A stretch of DNA of 64,000 nt from Monodelphis domestica (lineage: Eukaryota; Chordata; Mammalia; Didelphimorphia; Didelphidae). The stretch covers positions 169,296,388 through 169,360,387 of the forward strand of contig NC_077234.1 of assembly GCF_027887165.1 (NCBI RefSeq). Direction: 5' to 3'. The notes under the pieces are model-generated. The model had not been told where the DNA came from and searched no databases. It saw nothing but the letters and a program-made list of their open reading frames with translations. Position numbers and translations under genes: made by a program. This document shows, piece after piece, positions 1-11,979 of this stretch; position 1 is the stretch's first letter, and the number at the start of each line of letters is the position of its first letter.

Positions 1-199
1 CATCTGAAGTTTCCACAAAGCTCACCCCCAAATTTAAGTTAATTTCTATATATAATATATCTCAACTTTAGATACAACTGATATTACCTACTAGTTGAAG
101 TATATGGGTAGAATGGCACACATAGAGAAATGCTCTGATTCACAATAAACTCATTTGTTTTCCTACCAAGCAAAAACCATACCTTTAAAGAAGATATAT

Positions 200-1500
200 A
201 ATGCAGTATTCATCAAAACAATTTGGTACTGGATAAGAAATAATGGAAGAGATTAGGTACACAATTAGCAGAAATAAATAACTATAGTATTTGACAAACC
301 CAAGCCAGTGGTAAAACCCCAACCATAGATAAAACCAAACTTTTGGGTCAAGAACTCACTATTCAACAAAAACTGCTGAGAAAACTGCAAAGCAAACTGT
401 ACGAAATTAGATATCACATACCATATGCCAAGAAAAGCTAAATGATTTAGACATAAAGATGATATCATAAGAAAATTAGAGGAACATGGAAAAATTATCT
501 TCCGGGTCTATGTATAAGAGAAGAGTTCATGATCAAACAAGGGATTTAGAGAGTTACTGCAGGTAAAATGAACAATTTTGATTACATTAAATTTAAAAGT
601 TTTTGTACAAGCAAAACCAATGGAACAAAAATTGGAAGAAAATCAAGAAACTGGAGGGGGTGGTGAGATTTTAAAAATTTCTCTGATAGAAGTCTCATCC
701 TCAAATATATAGGAAACTGAGAAACATTTTATTTAAAAAAAAAAAGATCCATTCCCTAATTGAGAAATTGTAAAAGAAGATAAATGGGCAGATTTCAGAA
801 GTCAAAGCTATCACCAAAGTCATATGAGAAAATCCTCTAAATCATCCATAATTAGAGAAATACAAATAAAAAAAAAACCTCTGAAGTACCACCTCCCACC
901 CATCATATTGGCTAACATGACAAAAAAAAAGGAAATTGAGAAATTCTGGAGGGAATCTAGGAAAATAGGTATACTGATACACTACTGATGGAATTATGAA
1001 TAAGTCTAACCATTCTAGAGAACAATTTGGAACTATGTCCAATACTGTTTGGCCCAGCAATACCACTTTAGGTCTATGCCCAAAGAGATAAAAGAAAAAG
1101 GGAAAGTACTCATGTGTATGAAAATATTTATAGCATATCTTGGGGGGATGGCAAAGAACTGAAAAACTGAGGGAATAGCCATCAGTTGGGGAAAGTTTAG
1201 ACAAATGATAATTATGATTATAATGGAATACTATCATGCTGTCAGAGATAATAGAAGGAATAGTTTCAGAAAAACAGGGGAACACATATGAACTGGTGCA
1301 AAGTAAAGTGGGAAGAATTAGAAGAACAATTTGCACAGTAATAGCAATATTATAATCTGTGAAAGACTCAGTAACTGATTAATACAATTCTCTACCACAA
1401 TGCCAAGAGACTTATGATGAAAAATGCTATTCTACCTCCAGATAGGGAAATGATGAAATCAGAATACCCATTGAAACATAACTATTTTCTTCTTTCTTTT
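200..1500 (+). mobile_element. Old, decayed L1 LINE, 3' half of ORF2 plus 3' UTR
   Basis: The segment follows marsupial L1 ORF2 from about CATCAAAACAATTTGGTACT, through the 'AACAATTTTGATTACATTAA' block, to the late ORF2 region 'GCCCAGCAATACCACTTT' and the 3' UTR. Frameshifts and stops are frequent, so it is long inactive. Confidence 0.85.
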
Positions 1501-1538
1501 TCTTCTTTTTTTAAAGAACATAGCTAATGCAGAAATAT

Positions 1539-3119
1539 ATGCTGGGGGCCATCAAACCACGACGCCTTGGGAGAGTCACTCATGGTAGCTGGGGAGACCA
1601 CAGAGTGGTCCTTGGTGAGATGTGACTGCCCACTCTATCCCCTTTACATGACCTTTCATCAATGCCCCTTACCTATGAATTGACATGATTATTATTCCCC
1701 CTAGTCTCAAAATAAATAATGCAAGAGCAAAACACCTATACCCTAATTCTCCAAAACATCACCAAAAGATCAGACCCTCAAACCCAATCCCAAAAGACTA
1801 TCATGGGTTAACTTTTACTTAGGTACATAATTCCCAGCAAAACCACAGCTACAGGTCAAGCCCAAAACTTTCTCATGAAGCCAGCACACAAATCAATCAT
1901 AGAGGCCCATACAATATGTACAGGACATTAATTCATTGCTGGTGGAGTTGTGAATTGATCCAACCATTCTGGAGGGCAATTTGGAACTATGTCCAAAGGG
2001 CGATAAAAGATTGTTTGCCCTTTGATCCAGCCATAGCACTGCTGGGCTTGTACCCCAAAGAGATAATGGACAAAAAGACTTGTACAAGAATATTCATAGC
2101 TGCGCTCTTTGTGGTGGCCAAAAATTGGAAAATGAGGGGATGCCCATCAATTGGGGAATGGCTGAACAAATTGTGGTATATGTTGGTGATGGAATACTAT
2201 TGTGCTCAAAGAAATAATAAAGTGGAGGAATTCCATGGAGACTGGAACAACCTCCAGGAAGTGATGCAGAGAGAGAGGAGCAGAACCAGGAGAACATTGT
2301 ACACAGAGACTGATACATTGTGGTACAATCGAAGGTGATGGACTTCTCCATTAGTATCAATGCAATTTCCCTGAACAATCTGCAGGGATCTAAAAAAATA
2401 TATATATAATACTACCCACAAGCAGAGGATAAACTGTGGGAGTAAAAACACCGATGAAAAACAACTGCTTGACTACAGGGTTGGAGGAGATAAGACTGAG
2501 GAGAGACTCTAAATGAACACTATAATGCAAATTCCAACAACAGGGAAATGGGTTCGAGTCAAGAACACATGTGATAACCAGTGGAATCATGCGTCAGCTA
2601 TGGGAGAGGGAAAGGGGGGGAGGGGAGGAAAAGAAAACGATCTTTGTTTGCAATGAATAACGTATGAAAACGACCAAATAAAATAATGTTAAAAAAAAAT
2701 GTACAGGTACAGTACAGGTACACTAAGCTTCAATATGCCTCAGCGACTCAATTACACAAATCAGTAACTCAAACCCCTAGTAAGCCACCTGTGATGAAAT
2801 CATTTATCTTATATTCTGTCTGTAATCACAATACAAAAATATAGAATGTTAATCAAGTGATTTGTTAAAAGTTAATGTATCACTTTTCCAATTATCTTTC
2901 TTTGAACATGTGTGTTAGGTAATGCAATCTGCATGCTAAGAAAATGGGTATAAAAATAAAATCCCAGCCTGGGCAAGGCGGAGCATCTTTGAGATGCAAA
3001 GCAATCCCATGGCTGTAATGATTAAGCTGTCTTTCATTTGTTATTTTTGTTGACTGATCGTTTACCACCAGTCGGGATACCCTGGAGTCGTGGGCAAGGG
3101 TGGATTTTTCCTGCGGCAA
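1539..3119 (+). mobile_element. Candidate solo ERV LTR, interrupted by a younger L1
   Basis: Once the L1 is removed, the flanks form about 790 bp opening TGCTGGGGGCC and ending GCGGCA. A TATA/poly(A)-like core, GTATAAAAATAAAATC, lies at about 2948. This order of promoter core, poly(A) signal and downstream segment is LTR-like. No internal retroviral genes are present. Boundaries are inferred and the element is non-coding. Confidence 0.4.
1925..2698 (+). mobile_element. 5'-truncated L1 (ORF2 C-terminus and 3' UTR) with target-site duplication
   Basis: The reading frame at 1916-2338 encodes the L1 ORF2 C-terminal region (HCWWSCELIQPFWRAIWNY, AALFVVAKNWKMRGCPS). It is followed by the 3' UTR and an A-run at 2692-2699. 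The 9-bp duplication ATGTACAGG occurs at 1916-1924 and 2699-2707. The frame starts inside the duplication, so its ATG is host DNA. It is a dead fragment. Confidence 0.93.
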
Positions 3120-3138
3120 ATATGCTTTATATGATTTC

Positions 3139-3140
3139 AG

Positions 3141-3180
<40 letters not shown>

Positions 3181-3181
3181 C

Positions 3182-3213
<32 letters not shown>
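3139..3213. repeat. (TA)n-(AC)n compound microsatellite
   Basis: Alternating TA with a few interruptions is followed by an uninterrupted AC run. It is probably length-variable. Confidence 0.95.
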
Positions 3214-3214
<1 letters not shown>

Positions 3215-3215
<1 letters not shown>

Positions 3216-5735
3216 TGCACAATTGGCATTATATTTCTTACCTTCTCAACAAATGGGGGTGAGGTAGAGGAAGGAAAAAATTTTGGAACTAAAAAATAAA
3301 ATTGAATTAAAAAAAAATTTAAAAGAAACCATTTCTATAGTCTGGAAGCCTGAGGATCAGAACTGAAAGCTGGCACCAGAGTCCTGCTTTATACCCAAGC
3401 AGACCATGTTGCATGGGATTAGCAATATGGGAGTCTTATTTCTTTCATTGCTCTAGCAAGTGGCTCCAGGATGGGACATATTTGACACTGAGCATAAAGT
3501 TATTGAATCCCAAGCCCACTTGGTTCAATCTACTGAGCCTCTTCAGAATGAGACTGAAACCACTACCCTTCTATAGTACCACCTCCAGAATGCGGGGCCC
3601 TATCTTGAAGTGTAAGCCGTACTATCATTGAAAATTCTCAAAACTGGACATCCTTCTACTGACTCTATTCCATCATATATGGGGATATGTTCCAGACAAA
3701 AGAAATTTATTCACCCAGCAATGAAGAAAGGATGCCTAGGGTACTCCCATGTCCAACCAGAAGCTTTCCCTTAAGTAGTGGCTCATCTAAACACTATTGC
3801 TACACACTTTCATACACCAGTCATGGTATTAGAGCCTAGCTAGCTTTGGCCATGTATCCAATGTAACATCCCCCTTCAGCAAACATTTGGACTAATAGTG
3901 AGGACCCCAAACACTAGCAGCTATGGCAGTGAGTAGCCCAGACACTAGGGGATATCAAAGATTAGTTAGTGACACTAAGTTTCTAATGACACCTATCTTC
4001 AATGCATCACTAAGAGTGCTTTCAACTTTTGATTTTTACCTGTGGACCCTGACACTCCTCCTACTTGTCATGTTTCATACTGTTTCTACTTTACCCTCTC
4101 CCTCCATGTCCTCTTGACCTTCAGTCCATCCGCCTCCTTGTCTTTGAGCTGTTTCACATAGTTGAGGCAGTCCTAGCTCCAGATCCCCAGCATTCAAAGG
4201 ATAAGGTTTTAGGTTGTGACCTTACGCGATTAGCATGAGTATCAAGAATTTGGCTCCTCCTCCTGTGGTCAGAGAAAGAAGAGGGGAAATTGGTGTAACA
4301 TCCAAGAGATGAGACACTGAAACTGGGCACCCACTCTTAAGACTTTCTTGCATTCCTCTACCCTTCCTGAGCTAAGGGAGGCAACTTGTTCTTTCTGGAA
4401 TGAAGTTTATTTCATTTCCAGTGGAATAAGAATGAATATTTGAGCTACACAAAAGGTATTAAGTCTTTTACCTACCCTCACCTTAACATAGTCTCCTCCT
4501 CTTCTCTCTCTCTCTTTAGGTCATTATATCCTATTCCTACTCACTCTACCTAAAGGGGGATATTTGGTCTGTACTTTTGTTTAACGACAGTCATTAAATT
4601 TTTTGATGTCACAAAACCTGTTGGAGCCTTCCATGATTCAGTTTTGGAGATCAGTGACTTGGACAACTGACATTCTTAATTCACATAGTCCTTCCTGTGT
4701 GGAAAGTTAGGACAAATTTTTTTTTTGTGGGATTGTGAATATCCATAAAAGACTAAGCCCTATCTCAGAAACTTATACAATCCACACAGTCACATATACA
4801 AATACTCTTTAAAAACATGACCATCTCTAGAAATATTTTTACATTTGGATTCAGAGCTAGATCTCTTTCATCACAGTGGTAAACAACTGGGAAATACAAG
4901 GAAGCATAAATAGTGCAGAGTAAACAAAAGATTGTTAGAGTTAAGTTATTGTTTCATTGCCATTTTATATAAAGGATGAAAGCACAGTCTTAACTGTTTT
5001 TATACCTTGAGAATGACTTCTGAGAGTTGTTGTTGCTGTTTTCCAAGCATACTTACCTTTGGCCAATAGACAGAATTACCCCAAAATTAATTCTTCTTTT
5101 GTTATTCTCCAAGAACTTCAAATAGCTACAGAAAGCATGTAACTGATATTTGATATTTTCAGTGCTTTTATGTCACTGGAATAGCAAACAAAGAATTCCT
5201 TTAAGCTGAGGCAGAAAGCTGGAATATCAATTGCACAGAGGAAAATGTTGTTAGATGGGAAAATGACATCTTCATCTATGTTAGGAAGGAAGCATTTTCC
5301 AAGTCCATTCTTTCCATTAATCTCTGATAAATTATGTTTCCAAGGTGCCCCATTCATTTAATCATACTTAATCCTATGAGAAATGGAAGGGAGCCAGATC
5401 AATGAGGATGGAATTAAAATCTGAGCATATGGTAGTTCAAATAGGAAAGTGGGGCATAGGAGGAGGCAATTTGTCAATTTATTTGATTTTATTCTCAGGA
5501 CCACATAATGAAGAGAGCAGGTAGAATAATAAACATAACCCTTGGCATTCTTAGTTAGGGGTTAATTGTCATATCTCCATCTGTTCTTTTTCATCAGCTA
5601 CTTGGAAATGGATGCACAGGGCTTTCGGTTTAGCAATGAAAAATGAATTGGTTAATTTCATGTTTTGTTTTGATATTTTTCTTTTATTTATTTTCTCCTT
5701 TTTGTTACTATTATTTTTATTACTGTTATAATTAT
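3215..5735. other. Non-coding stretch, no gene seen
   Basis: A short L1-like tail (about 3255-3330) starts this stretch. The rest has only short chance frames and no repeat I could name. A T-rich block precedes the 7SL pseudogene. Confidence 0.5.
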
Positions 5736-5739
5736 GGTC

Positions 5740-6050
5740 CTATGTTCTCCATCCTTGCCCCATCTCGCACAGGCTGAAGTACAGGAGATGCTATTCATAG
5801 GCTTGATCCCATTATCAATCTTTTGTACAGGAACTTTGTCCTTTTCTGGCCTGAGCCAATTTACCCATCTTTAGGCAACCTGGTAGGTCCTCTGCTAAAG
5901 CTTAGGAAGTTTAACATATTGATACAGAACTTAATATGGGTGACTGACTAGCATAGCCGTCTACAGCAATACAGAATTCCTGAGTTCAAGATGTCCATTA
6001 CCCCCAGCCTCCTTAATAGATGGAATTATAGGCATGTACCTCCATTCCAA
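5740..6050 (-). pseudogene. RN7SL-like: Full-length 7SL (SRP RNA) retropseudogene
   Basis: Read on the minus strand, the segment follows 7SL RNA from its 5' Alu domain (near 6050) through the S domain to its 3' Alu domain (near 5760). Landmarks on the plus strand, antisense to 7SL, include ATAGGCATGTACC, GAATTCCTGAGTTCAAG, ATATTGATACAGAACTTA, TTAGGCAACCTGGT, TATTCATAGGC and CACAGGCTGAAGT. The central S domain is present, so this derives from 7SL RNA itself and not from an Alu-type SINE. T-rich sequence at 5675-5735 is where a minus-strand A-tail would be. Many substitutions and lost pairing make it a pseudogene. Confidence 0.92.
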
Positions 6051-6052
6051 AC

Positions 6053-7930
6053 TTTTTTAACTTTTCAAACAAGTTCCAGCTAGAGGAGTTAATTGGTTTG
6101 GTTGCCCTGGAAGGGAGACTCGCTTCCATTTTTTCAGTGTTTCAGGGAGATAATATGACACTCTCAACTACAACCTCAGGGGCAGGATTGCTCTTGTTTC
6201 CACTGGAAATGATCATTTTTCCCTGAAATGAAAGTCATGTCAACATTGTGTAATAACACACCTAAGTTCATGCACATATTTTCTTCCAGTTAGGCATTTT
6301 ATACAAGATTAGCAGCTGGTAATCCTGGCATAGAACTAATCCTTTAACATTTGTCAGCATTTTCACCAAATGATGCCTCATTGTAGAATGGAGATGATTA
6401 GAGGAATGTAAACTCCAGTGGTTTCTTCTAAGCTTAAAAGGCATTGGATATGCCCTGGTCATGAGCCTGTCACCTTGTCACCTTGCTAAAGAACAATCTA
6501 CTGAGGTTTGAAGAGATTCATTACCATATTTACAATAGGGCAATAAAAATTTCCACCACAGCAACTCATGTAGGTTGTTTCCCAAGTTACAGATGAGTTG
6601 TGACCTATATGAGTAGAGGAAATATCCAGACAAATGAAACTGTGGATCCTTAAAGTATAAAAGTAAACAAAAAAACAAAAAAACAAAACAACAACAACAA
6701 CAAAAAACTATACCTGTTTGATTCATCTCATTCAAGACCTCCTATGATTTGTTTTATTCTTTCATCAAATCCTTTACTGACTATCTTTGGTCCCTTGTGT
6801 CCCTTGCCTCAGGACCAGGCTCTTGCTACCTTTCAAAGTAACCATTAGGAAATCTGGTAAGTGCAGTGGTAAAGACATGCTACTGGGAAAACATCATGGT
6901 GGGTCTTGACACCTTTTCTCCAGTTCCTAAGTCTGTGTGTCATAAGGAGGGACTTTTGGAGACAAATCTATGTATTAGTCTGTCCTTTTGATAGAAAATA
7001 TTGAATTAGCTAATTTTATAACATAACAAAAATGTATTAAGTAGTGTAGATGAAATTGATGCAAAATATCTTTGGAATCACTTGAATTAGAATATGGCTC
7101 TGTATAACCTATATTAAATTGCTTGCCTTCAAAGTTAAGGGAGAAGAACAGACAGGGATAGAATTTGGAGATGAACGTTTTTAAAAATGTTTTTGTTTTA
7201 TAATTGGAAAAATATTTTTAAAAAGAAACAATGCAGATCTTTAAGAAATTATAATCTAAAAATAGCCCCCAAAATAACTCTTCTCCCTTAGAAGGTTTCT
7301 GACTATCAAACTAAAGTAACTTAACTCCCATCTGGAGATTTTGCTATTACCCTAATCCCCAGTACCTGACCCCTGGATGTTGGCAACAGAGGCCAGAATC
7401 AGAAGCAATGAGTGAAAGTTACAAATGGAAAAACTTGCCCAATGATGTCAGGGGAAAACTTCCTAAAAGGAATTCAAAGGAGAATGGGCAACCTGAGACT
7501 CGAGAGGCAATGTGTCTTTTCTCAGGATGCATGACTAATCTGTCTAGTAAATGAGAGAAATATAGACTCAACTGCCTAGCTCATGTCAGTCTTATTGCTG
7601 GTCAAGGCTTAAATTTATGGCCTAATTCTAGCCACTCAGTACAACTTATCTATGGTGACCAAGTTCCCAAAAACATACTTGAGTTCTAGTATTCAATCAC
7701 TACTTTATTTACTGTTTCTGCCTTTCTCAAAATATACTCCCCTGTGCCTCTAAGACTGGAGTCCTGCCATTCTCTAATTGTCCTTCCAGGAACCAAAAGC
7801 CTTTCAAGTCCTATTTCAGACTTTTCTCCATTCTTCACTCAAAGCTACAATCAAGCTGGACAGATCTCAGGCTCCAAATGCTTCCTGAATTTCCTGAATC
7901 ATTACCTAGAGTTTGACTCTTCACCTGTAC
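6053..7930. other. Non-coding stretch, no gene seen
   Basis: Contains an A/CAA-rich tract at 6665-6708, probably an old retroposon tail. Otherwise there are no supported features. Small frames here have no family resemblance. Confidence 0.5.
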
Positions 7931-7934
7931 AATA

Positions 7935-8105
7935 ATAAAAGGCACTGGATTTAGAGCCATTGAACCTGGATTTGAATCTCAGCTCAGCCATTGTATGACC
8001 TTAGGTAAGACTTTCTTAAGTTTCTTCATCTCTAAAATGTGGGGGTTGGAGTAAATGATCTCTAAAAGCAGCTCCAGCTCTAAATCTATGATTCTATGAT
8101 CTCTC
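7935..8105 (+). mobile_element. CORE/MIR-class SINE
   Basis: It begins at AAAGGCACTGGATTTAGAGC and ends in the family-typical AAATCTATGATTCTATGA. The core has GTTTCTTCATCTCTAAAATG. Confidence 0.8.
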
Positions 8106-8489
8106 CTGTTGCCAGAGGATCTTTTGGCAGGAAACAAGGAAAGAAGAGAAGAAAGAATTTGCCAACTGCCAAAGTCTGGGATTGATGCCAGGGGCATGGA
8201 GACTCACAATGTAGTCCCAAAGAAGGCACTACTGAGTACCTGAGAGATTGGTTATAGATCATCTCATTCCTCTTTGAAAAAGACAGAGAGGAACTAACAC
8301 TTACTGACATGGCAGCTGAAAGAGCTTTACTGGGTGGAATCCCTCTAATGCCTCTCTTTCAGGAAAAGAAGTAGTCCTTGATAATTTCCTCATAATCTTC
8401 TCAGTTTGGATTCTCAACCTCCTATAATTTTCTGGCCGAATGACTTCCTAATTCTTTATAAGAAGTTTGCCTATCACAGATCACTGAAA

Positions 8490-8755
8490 TGCTTGAGTTA
8501 GCTAAGTGGTACAATACATAAATACTGAGTTTGGCGTCAGGAAAATGAGTTCAAATCCAGCTTCATAAACCTACTAGCTATGTAAACTTAAGAAAATCAC
8601 TTAATCTGTTTGTCTGAATTTCCTCAACTGTAAAAATGGGGATAATAATGGCACCTACCTCCCAAAGTTGTTGTGAGGTCAAATGAAATGATCTTTTAAA
8701 GCATTTAGCATAATTTTTGTACACAGTAGGTGCTACATAAATGTAAAATAACAAT
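8490..8755 (+). mobile_element. CORE/MIR-class SINE
   Basis: Landmarks are AGTTCAAATCCAGC, AATTTCCTCAACTGTAAAA, TTGTTGTGAGGTCAAATGA and GTAGGTGCTACATAAATG, in canonical order. Confidence 0.85.
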
Positions 8756-9364
8756 AAAAGAAATTAATAATACCAGGTTATATTCTCTGAGAAAGATTCC
8801 CCAGTAGTTTCTATGAAAACTCTCCAAGAGTGCATCCCCAGGTAGCAGGGTTAGCACAGGTATTCCCACTTATAATTCATTTCATAGTAAACATATGGAA
8901 ATATGTGTGTAAGTCACAACTAAGTGGGTATTTCCCAGCACTCTGGCCTAGGTTCTCTTTAGTCCCTCTGAGAGTTTATCATTTCTAAACTATACATTTT
9001 TACATCCAGATCTACGAATTCAACAGTATAGATAATTCACTACTAAATTCCATGGCCACAGTACTAACTCCACCTGGATCTCTTCATCTGGATATTTTGC
9101 TATCACTACAAATCGAATATGTTCAAGACTCAGCTCGACTTCTTCCTCTCAACTTATTTTCTCCCAACATCACTATTTCCATTCATGGAATTGCCATCTT
9201 CCTAAAGTCACTCACACTCAAAACCTGAGTTATTTTTTACTTTCTTTTCTCTCATCATTTGAGTTCAACCACCTGGCAAATTCGACCTTCCCAATATAGT
9301 TTTCATCTATCATCCCCTCTTCACTCTTACAAACTAGCTTAAGCTCTTCTTACTTGTCTTTGAA

Positions 9365-9540
9365 CCTGCATGGTATGATGGGAAGAGCATTGGGTCTGGG
9401 TTCAGAATACTTGGGTTTGAATCCTAGATGTGCTGTTTACCACCTCTCTGACTTTAGGCCCCAGTTTCTTCATCTATAAATTGAATAAATAATATGACAT
9501 GATTTCTGTGGCCTCTTCTAGACCAAAATGTGTGATCATA
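9365..9540 (+). mobile_element. CORE/MIR-class SINE
   Basis: Contains GGGTTTGAATCCTAG, CCCCAGTTTCTTCATCTAT and a GGCCTCTTCTAGACC-type tail. Confidence 0.75.
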
Positions 9541-9664
9541 TGACCCTCTCCTTCTTCCTCTTTCCAATTTACCCTCACATCACCACCATAAAATACTTAA
9601 TGAATATTTCTAGTCTTTTCACTTTTCCTACACAAAACTCTTGGCTGACTCCCTGTTTCCAGTT

Positions 9665-9800
9665 GAAAAATCAATCTATCGACAAACATTTATCAAGTAT
9701 TTACTATGTTCCATGCCCTGGGCTAAGTTCTAAGGATTTAAAGAAAAAATAAAGACAATTTCTGCCCTTAAGGAGCTCTCATTCAAATGGAAAAGACAGC
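9665..9800 (+). mobile_element. L2 LINE 3' fragment
   Basis: ATTTATCAAGTATTTACTAT, CCTGGGCTAAGTTCTAAGG and CTTAAGGAGCTCTCATTC match the common L2 3' segment. Confidence 0.65.
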
Positions 9801-9892
9801 ATGTATGTAAATAGGTAAATTTGGGGTGTGGAGGATGTTCCAGGAAGACAAGTGCCTGTAGTGTGAATGTTGGCTAAGCCCCTTCCTTTTTT

Positions 9893-10068
9893 AAACTCTT
9901 ATCTTCTGTCTTAGAACCAATTCAAATATTGGTTCCAAAACAGAAGAAAGGTAAGAGCTAGGCAGTTGGGGTTAAATGACTTATTCAGAATCACACAGCT
10001 AAAAATTTTCTAAGGTCAAATTTGAACCCAGGACCTCTATCTCCAGACCATCTCTCTATTCCCTGGCC
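9893..10068 (-). mobile_element. tRNA-headed SINE with RTE-type 3' end (WALLSI/MAR4-like)
   Basis: Reversed order: CTCTTATCTTCTGTCTTAG at the 3' end, then the CACACAGCTA block and TTTGAACCCAGGACCTC (B-box region). Confidence 0.75.
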
Positions 10069-10379
10069 AAGCCCTTTTCAGGGCTCCTTATTTATCTTTG
10101 GTGTCCACTATTTACCTAACTCTCATCTCTGGCTCCCAGAAGCTATAGCAAGTGCATTGGCCACACCAGTAAAACTATCTTGGTGAGGGGTTAAACCCAT
10201 ATTTGATTTTGGGGGAAATCTACCCTAAGCATGTGAAGACTTATCCTCATGGAATGGGTAGATGAGAACACTTTGTTCCAATAGCCATGAAGGAAGCTGA
10301 AGTGGACATTGTGGAGCACGTAAGAGTTTTGTCAGACATCAGAGATATATATATTGAGGTAAATTCACTGCATCCTTGA

Positions 10380-10490
10380 TTTGTCTCGACACTAGACTTT
10401 AATGGCTTTGGGAGAGAGAGGCAGAAAGTCTAGACATCAAGCTATGATGCTGTTGTTCCTCTTCTAAATGAAGGATAAACAACAATAACA
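10380..10490 (+). repeat. Unclassified interspersed repeat, copy 1
   Basis: The end segment (AGACATCAAGCTATGATG, then CTTCTAAATGAAGGATAAAC and an AAC-rich tail) resembles 19860-19955 in this window. The class is not identified. Confidence 0.35.
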
Positions 10491-10519
10491 AATAGTTGCA
10501 TAGAAGATACAGATAGTAC

Positions 10520-11150
10520 AGAAGGAAGGTAACCTTAGAAGGCAGGGGTAGGAGGCAGAAAAGAACTTCATGAAGATGGTGGCTTTTGAATTGTCTTGAA
10601 GGAATTCAGGAATTCTAAGAAACAGAGATGATGAGAGAGAGGATTCCAAGACTGGAGGGAAGTCACTGCAAAGTCATAGAAACAGGATATAAATTGTCAT
10701 GAGTGAAAGAATGGTAAACAGGCCAGTGTAGCTTGACCATAGAGTATGTGGAATGGGATAATAATAATAATAAACCAGCATTTATATAGTGTTTTAAGGT
10801 TTATGAAATGCTTTACAAATACATTTGATCCTTACACCAATCCTGGAAGATGGATTCTATTATTTTCCCCATTTTCCAGATGATAAAACTGAAATATATG
10901 GAGGTTAAGTGATTGGTCCAGAGGCTGAAGCTGAATTCGCATTTAGGTCCTCCTGCCTCCAGGTCTAGCAACCACTGTTCACCTAGCTACCTCTAATATG
11001 TAAGAAGACTGGAAAAATAGGAAATGGACCAGGTTTTAAGTGTTTCGAATCCTAAAGATAGGAAGAATTTAAAACTATTCAGAGTTCCATATATGTCTAG
11101 GAGACCCAGGGATTTATTTCATGAAGGGGAGAGAGGGTGACCAGAAAAAA
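10520..11150 (+). mobile_element. L2 LINE fragments flanking a SINE
   Basis: Parts 10520-10745 and 11000-11150 match the L2 region typified by GGCCAGTGTAGCTTGACCAT. A reversed SINE splits them. Confidence 0.55.
10745..10998 (-). mobile_element. CORE/MIR-class SINE inside L2
   Basis: Reverse-orientation landmarks: CAGCATTTATATAGTGTTTT, ACAAATACATTTGATCCTT, CCCATTTTCCAGATGA, then TCCTGCCTCCAGGTCTAGC and CACCTAGCTACCTC. Confidence 0.85.
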
Positions 11151-11464
11151 AACAAAACAAAACTTTGCTCACTGTGTGGAGGATGGTGAGGAACTTACTG
11201 CTCCAAACTTATTACACACTACTCTCCTACATCTATTTGGTTTTCCAATCAAGTTCTTGCCTTCTCCCACACTCCATACTCCTCTCCTGCAATCGACTCT
11301 CATCTCCACCTATTGAATTTCTTTGTTTTGGCTCAGCTTCTTCCCAACGTCTATCTCTTCTTCCTCAAATTTCTTATGTGTGTCACTCTCTTTGGACCTC
11401 ACCCATGCATCATTAAATTCTAACTCATATTGATTATTAAATCAGGCATAACTATGTCACCAGC

Positions 11465-11975
11465 CCATTTTAGCTTCTAATTCAATAAACTCAAATGGCT
11501 CTCTATTACCTCCTGGATCAAACACAAATCTCCTTGCATTTAAAGTCCTTTATAACAGAGTTCCCTCCTATCTTTCCACTTTTCTTATACTTTCCTCTAA
11601 ACAATCTGCAATCCAATAGCACTGATTTTCTTGTTATTCTTCACGACACTCCATCTCCTGACTCTGGGCATTTTCACTGGCTGTCTCTTCATATCTGGAA
11701 TGCTCTCTCCTCATCTCCACACCTTAATTTCCTTCAAGTCTTACCTAAAAACCCATTTTCTTCCAGAAACTTTTCTCAATCCCCTCCTTTTACTAGTGTC
11801 TTCCCTCTAAGACTGTCATAAAAGTATTTTAACCATATCTTATTTGTCCATAGTTCCATGTTGTTTCCCCATTACATCACAAATTCCTTGAGAATGAAGA
11901 TGGTTTTTACCTTTGTTTATATCCAAAGAGCTCCTGGACCATTCTAGGCATTTAATAAATGTTGTCTTAGAGGTG
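11465..11975 (+). mobile_element. L2/CR1-type LINE 3' end
   Basis: Runs from AATGGCTCTCTATTACCTCC through CACTCCATCTCCTGACTC, AATTTCCTTCAAGTCTTACC and ACAAATTCCTTGAGAATGAA to GGCATTTAATAAATGTTGTC, the usual L2 terminal order. The 108-residue frame here is derived from the element. Confidence 0.8.
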
Positions 11976-11979
11976 TGTG

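Noticed and set aside
842..1336. 164-codon minus-strand frame
   Set aside because: It is antisense to an old plus-strand L1, with no family signal of its own.
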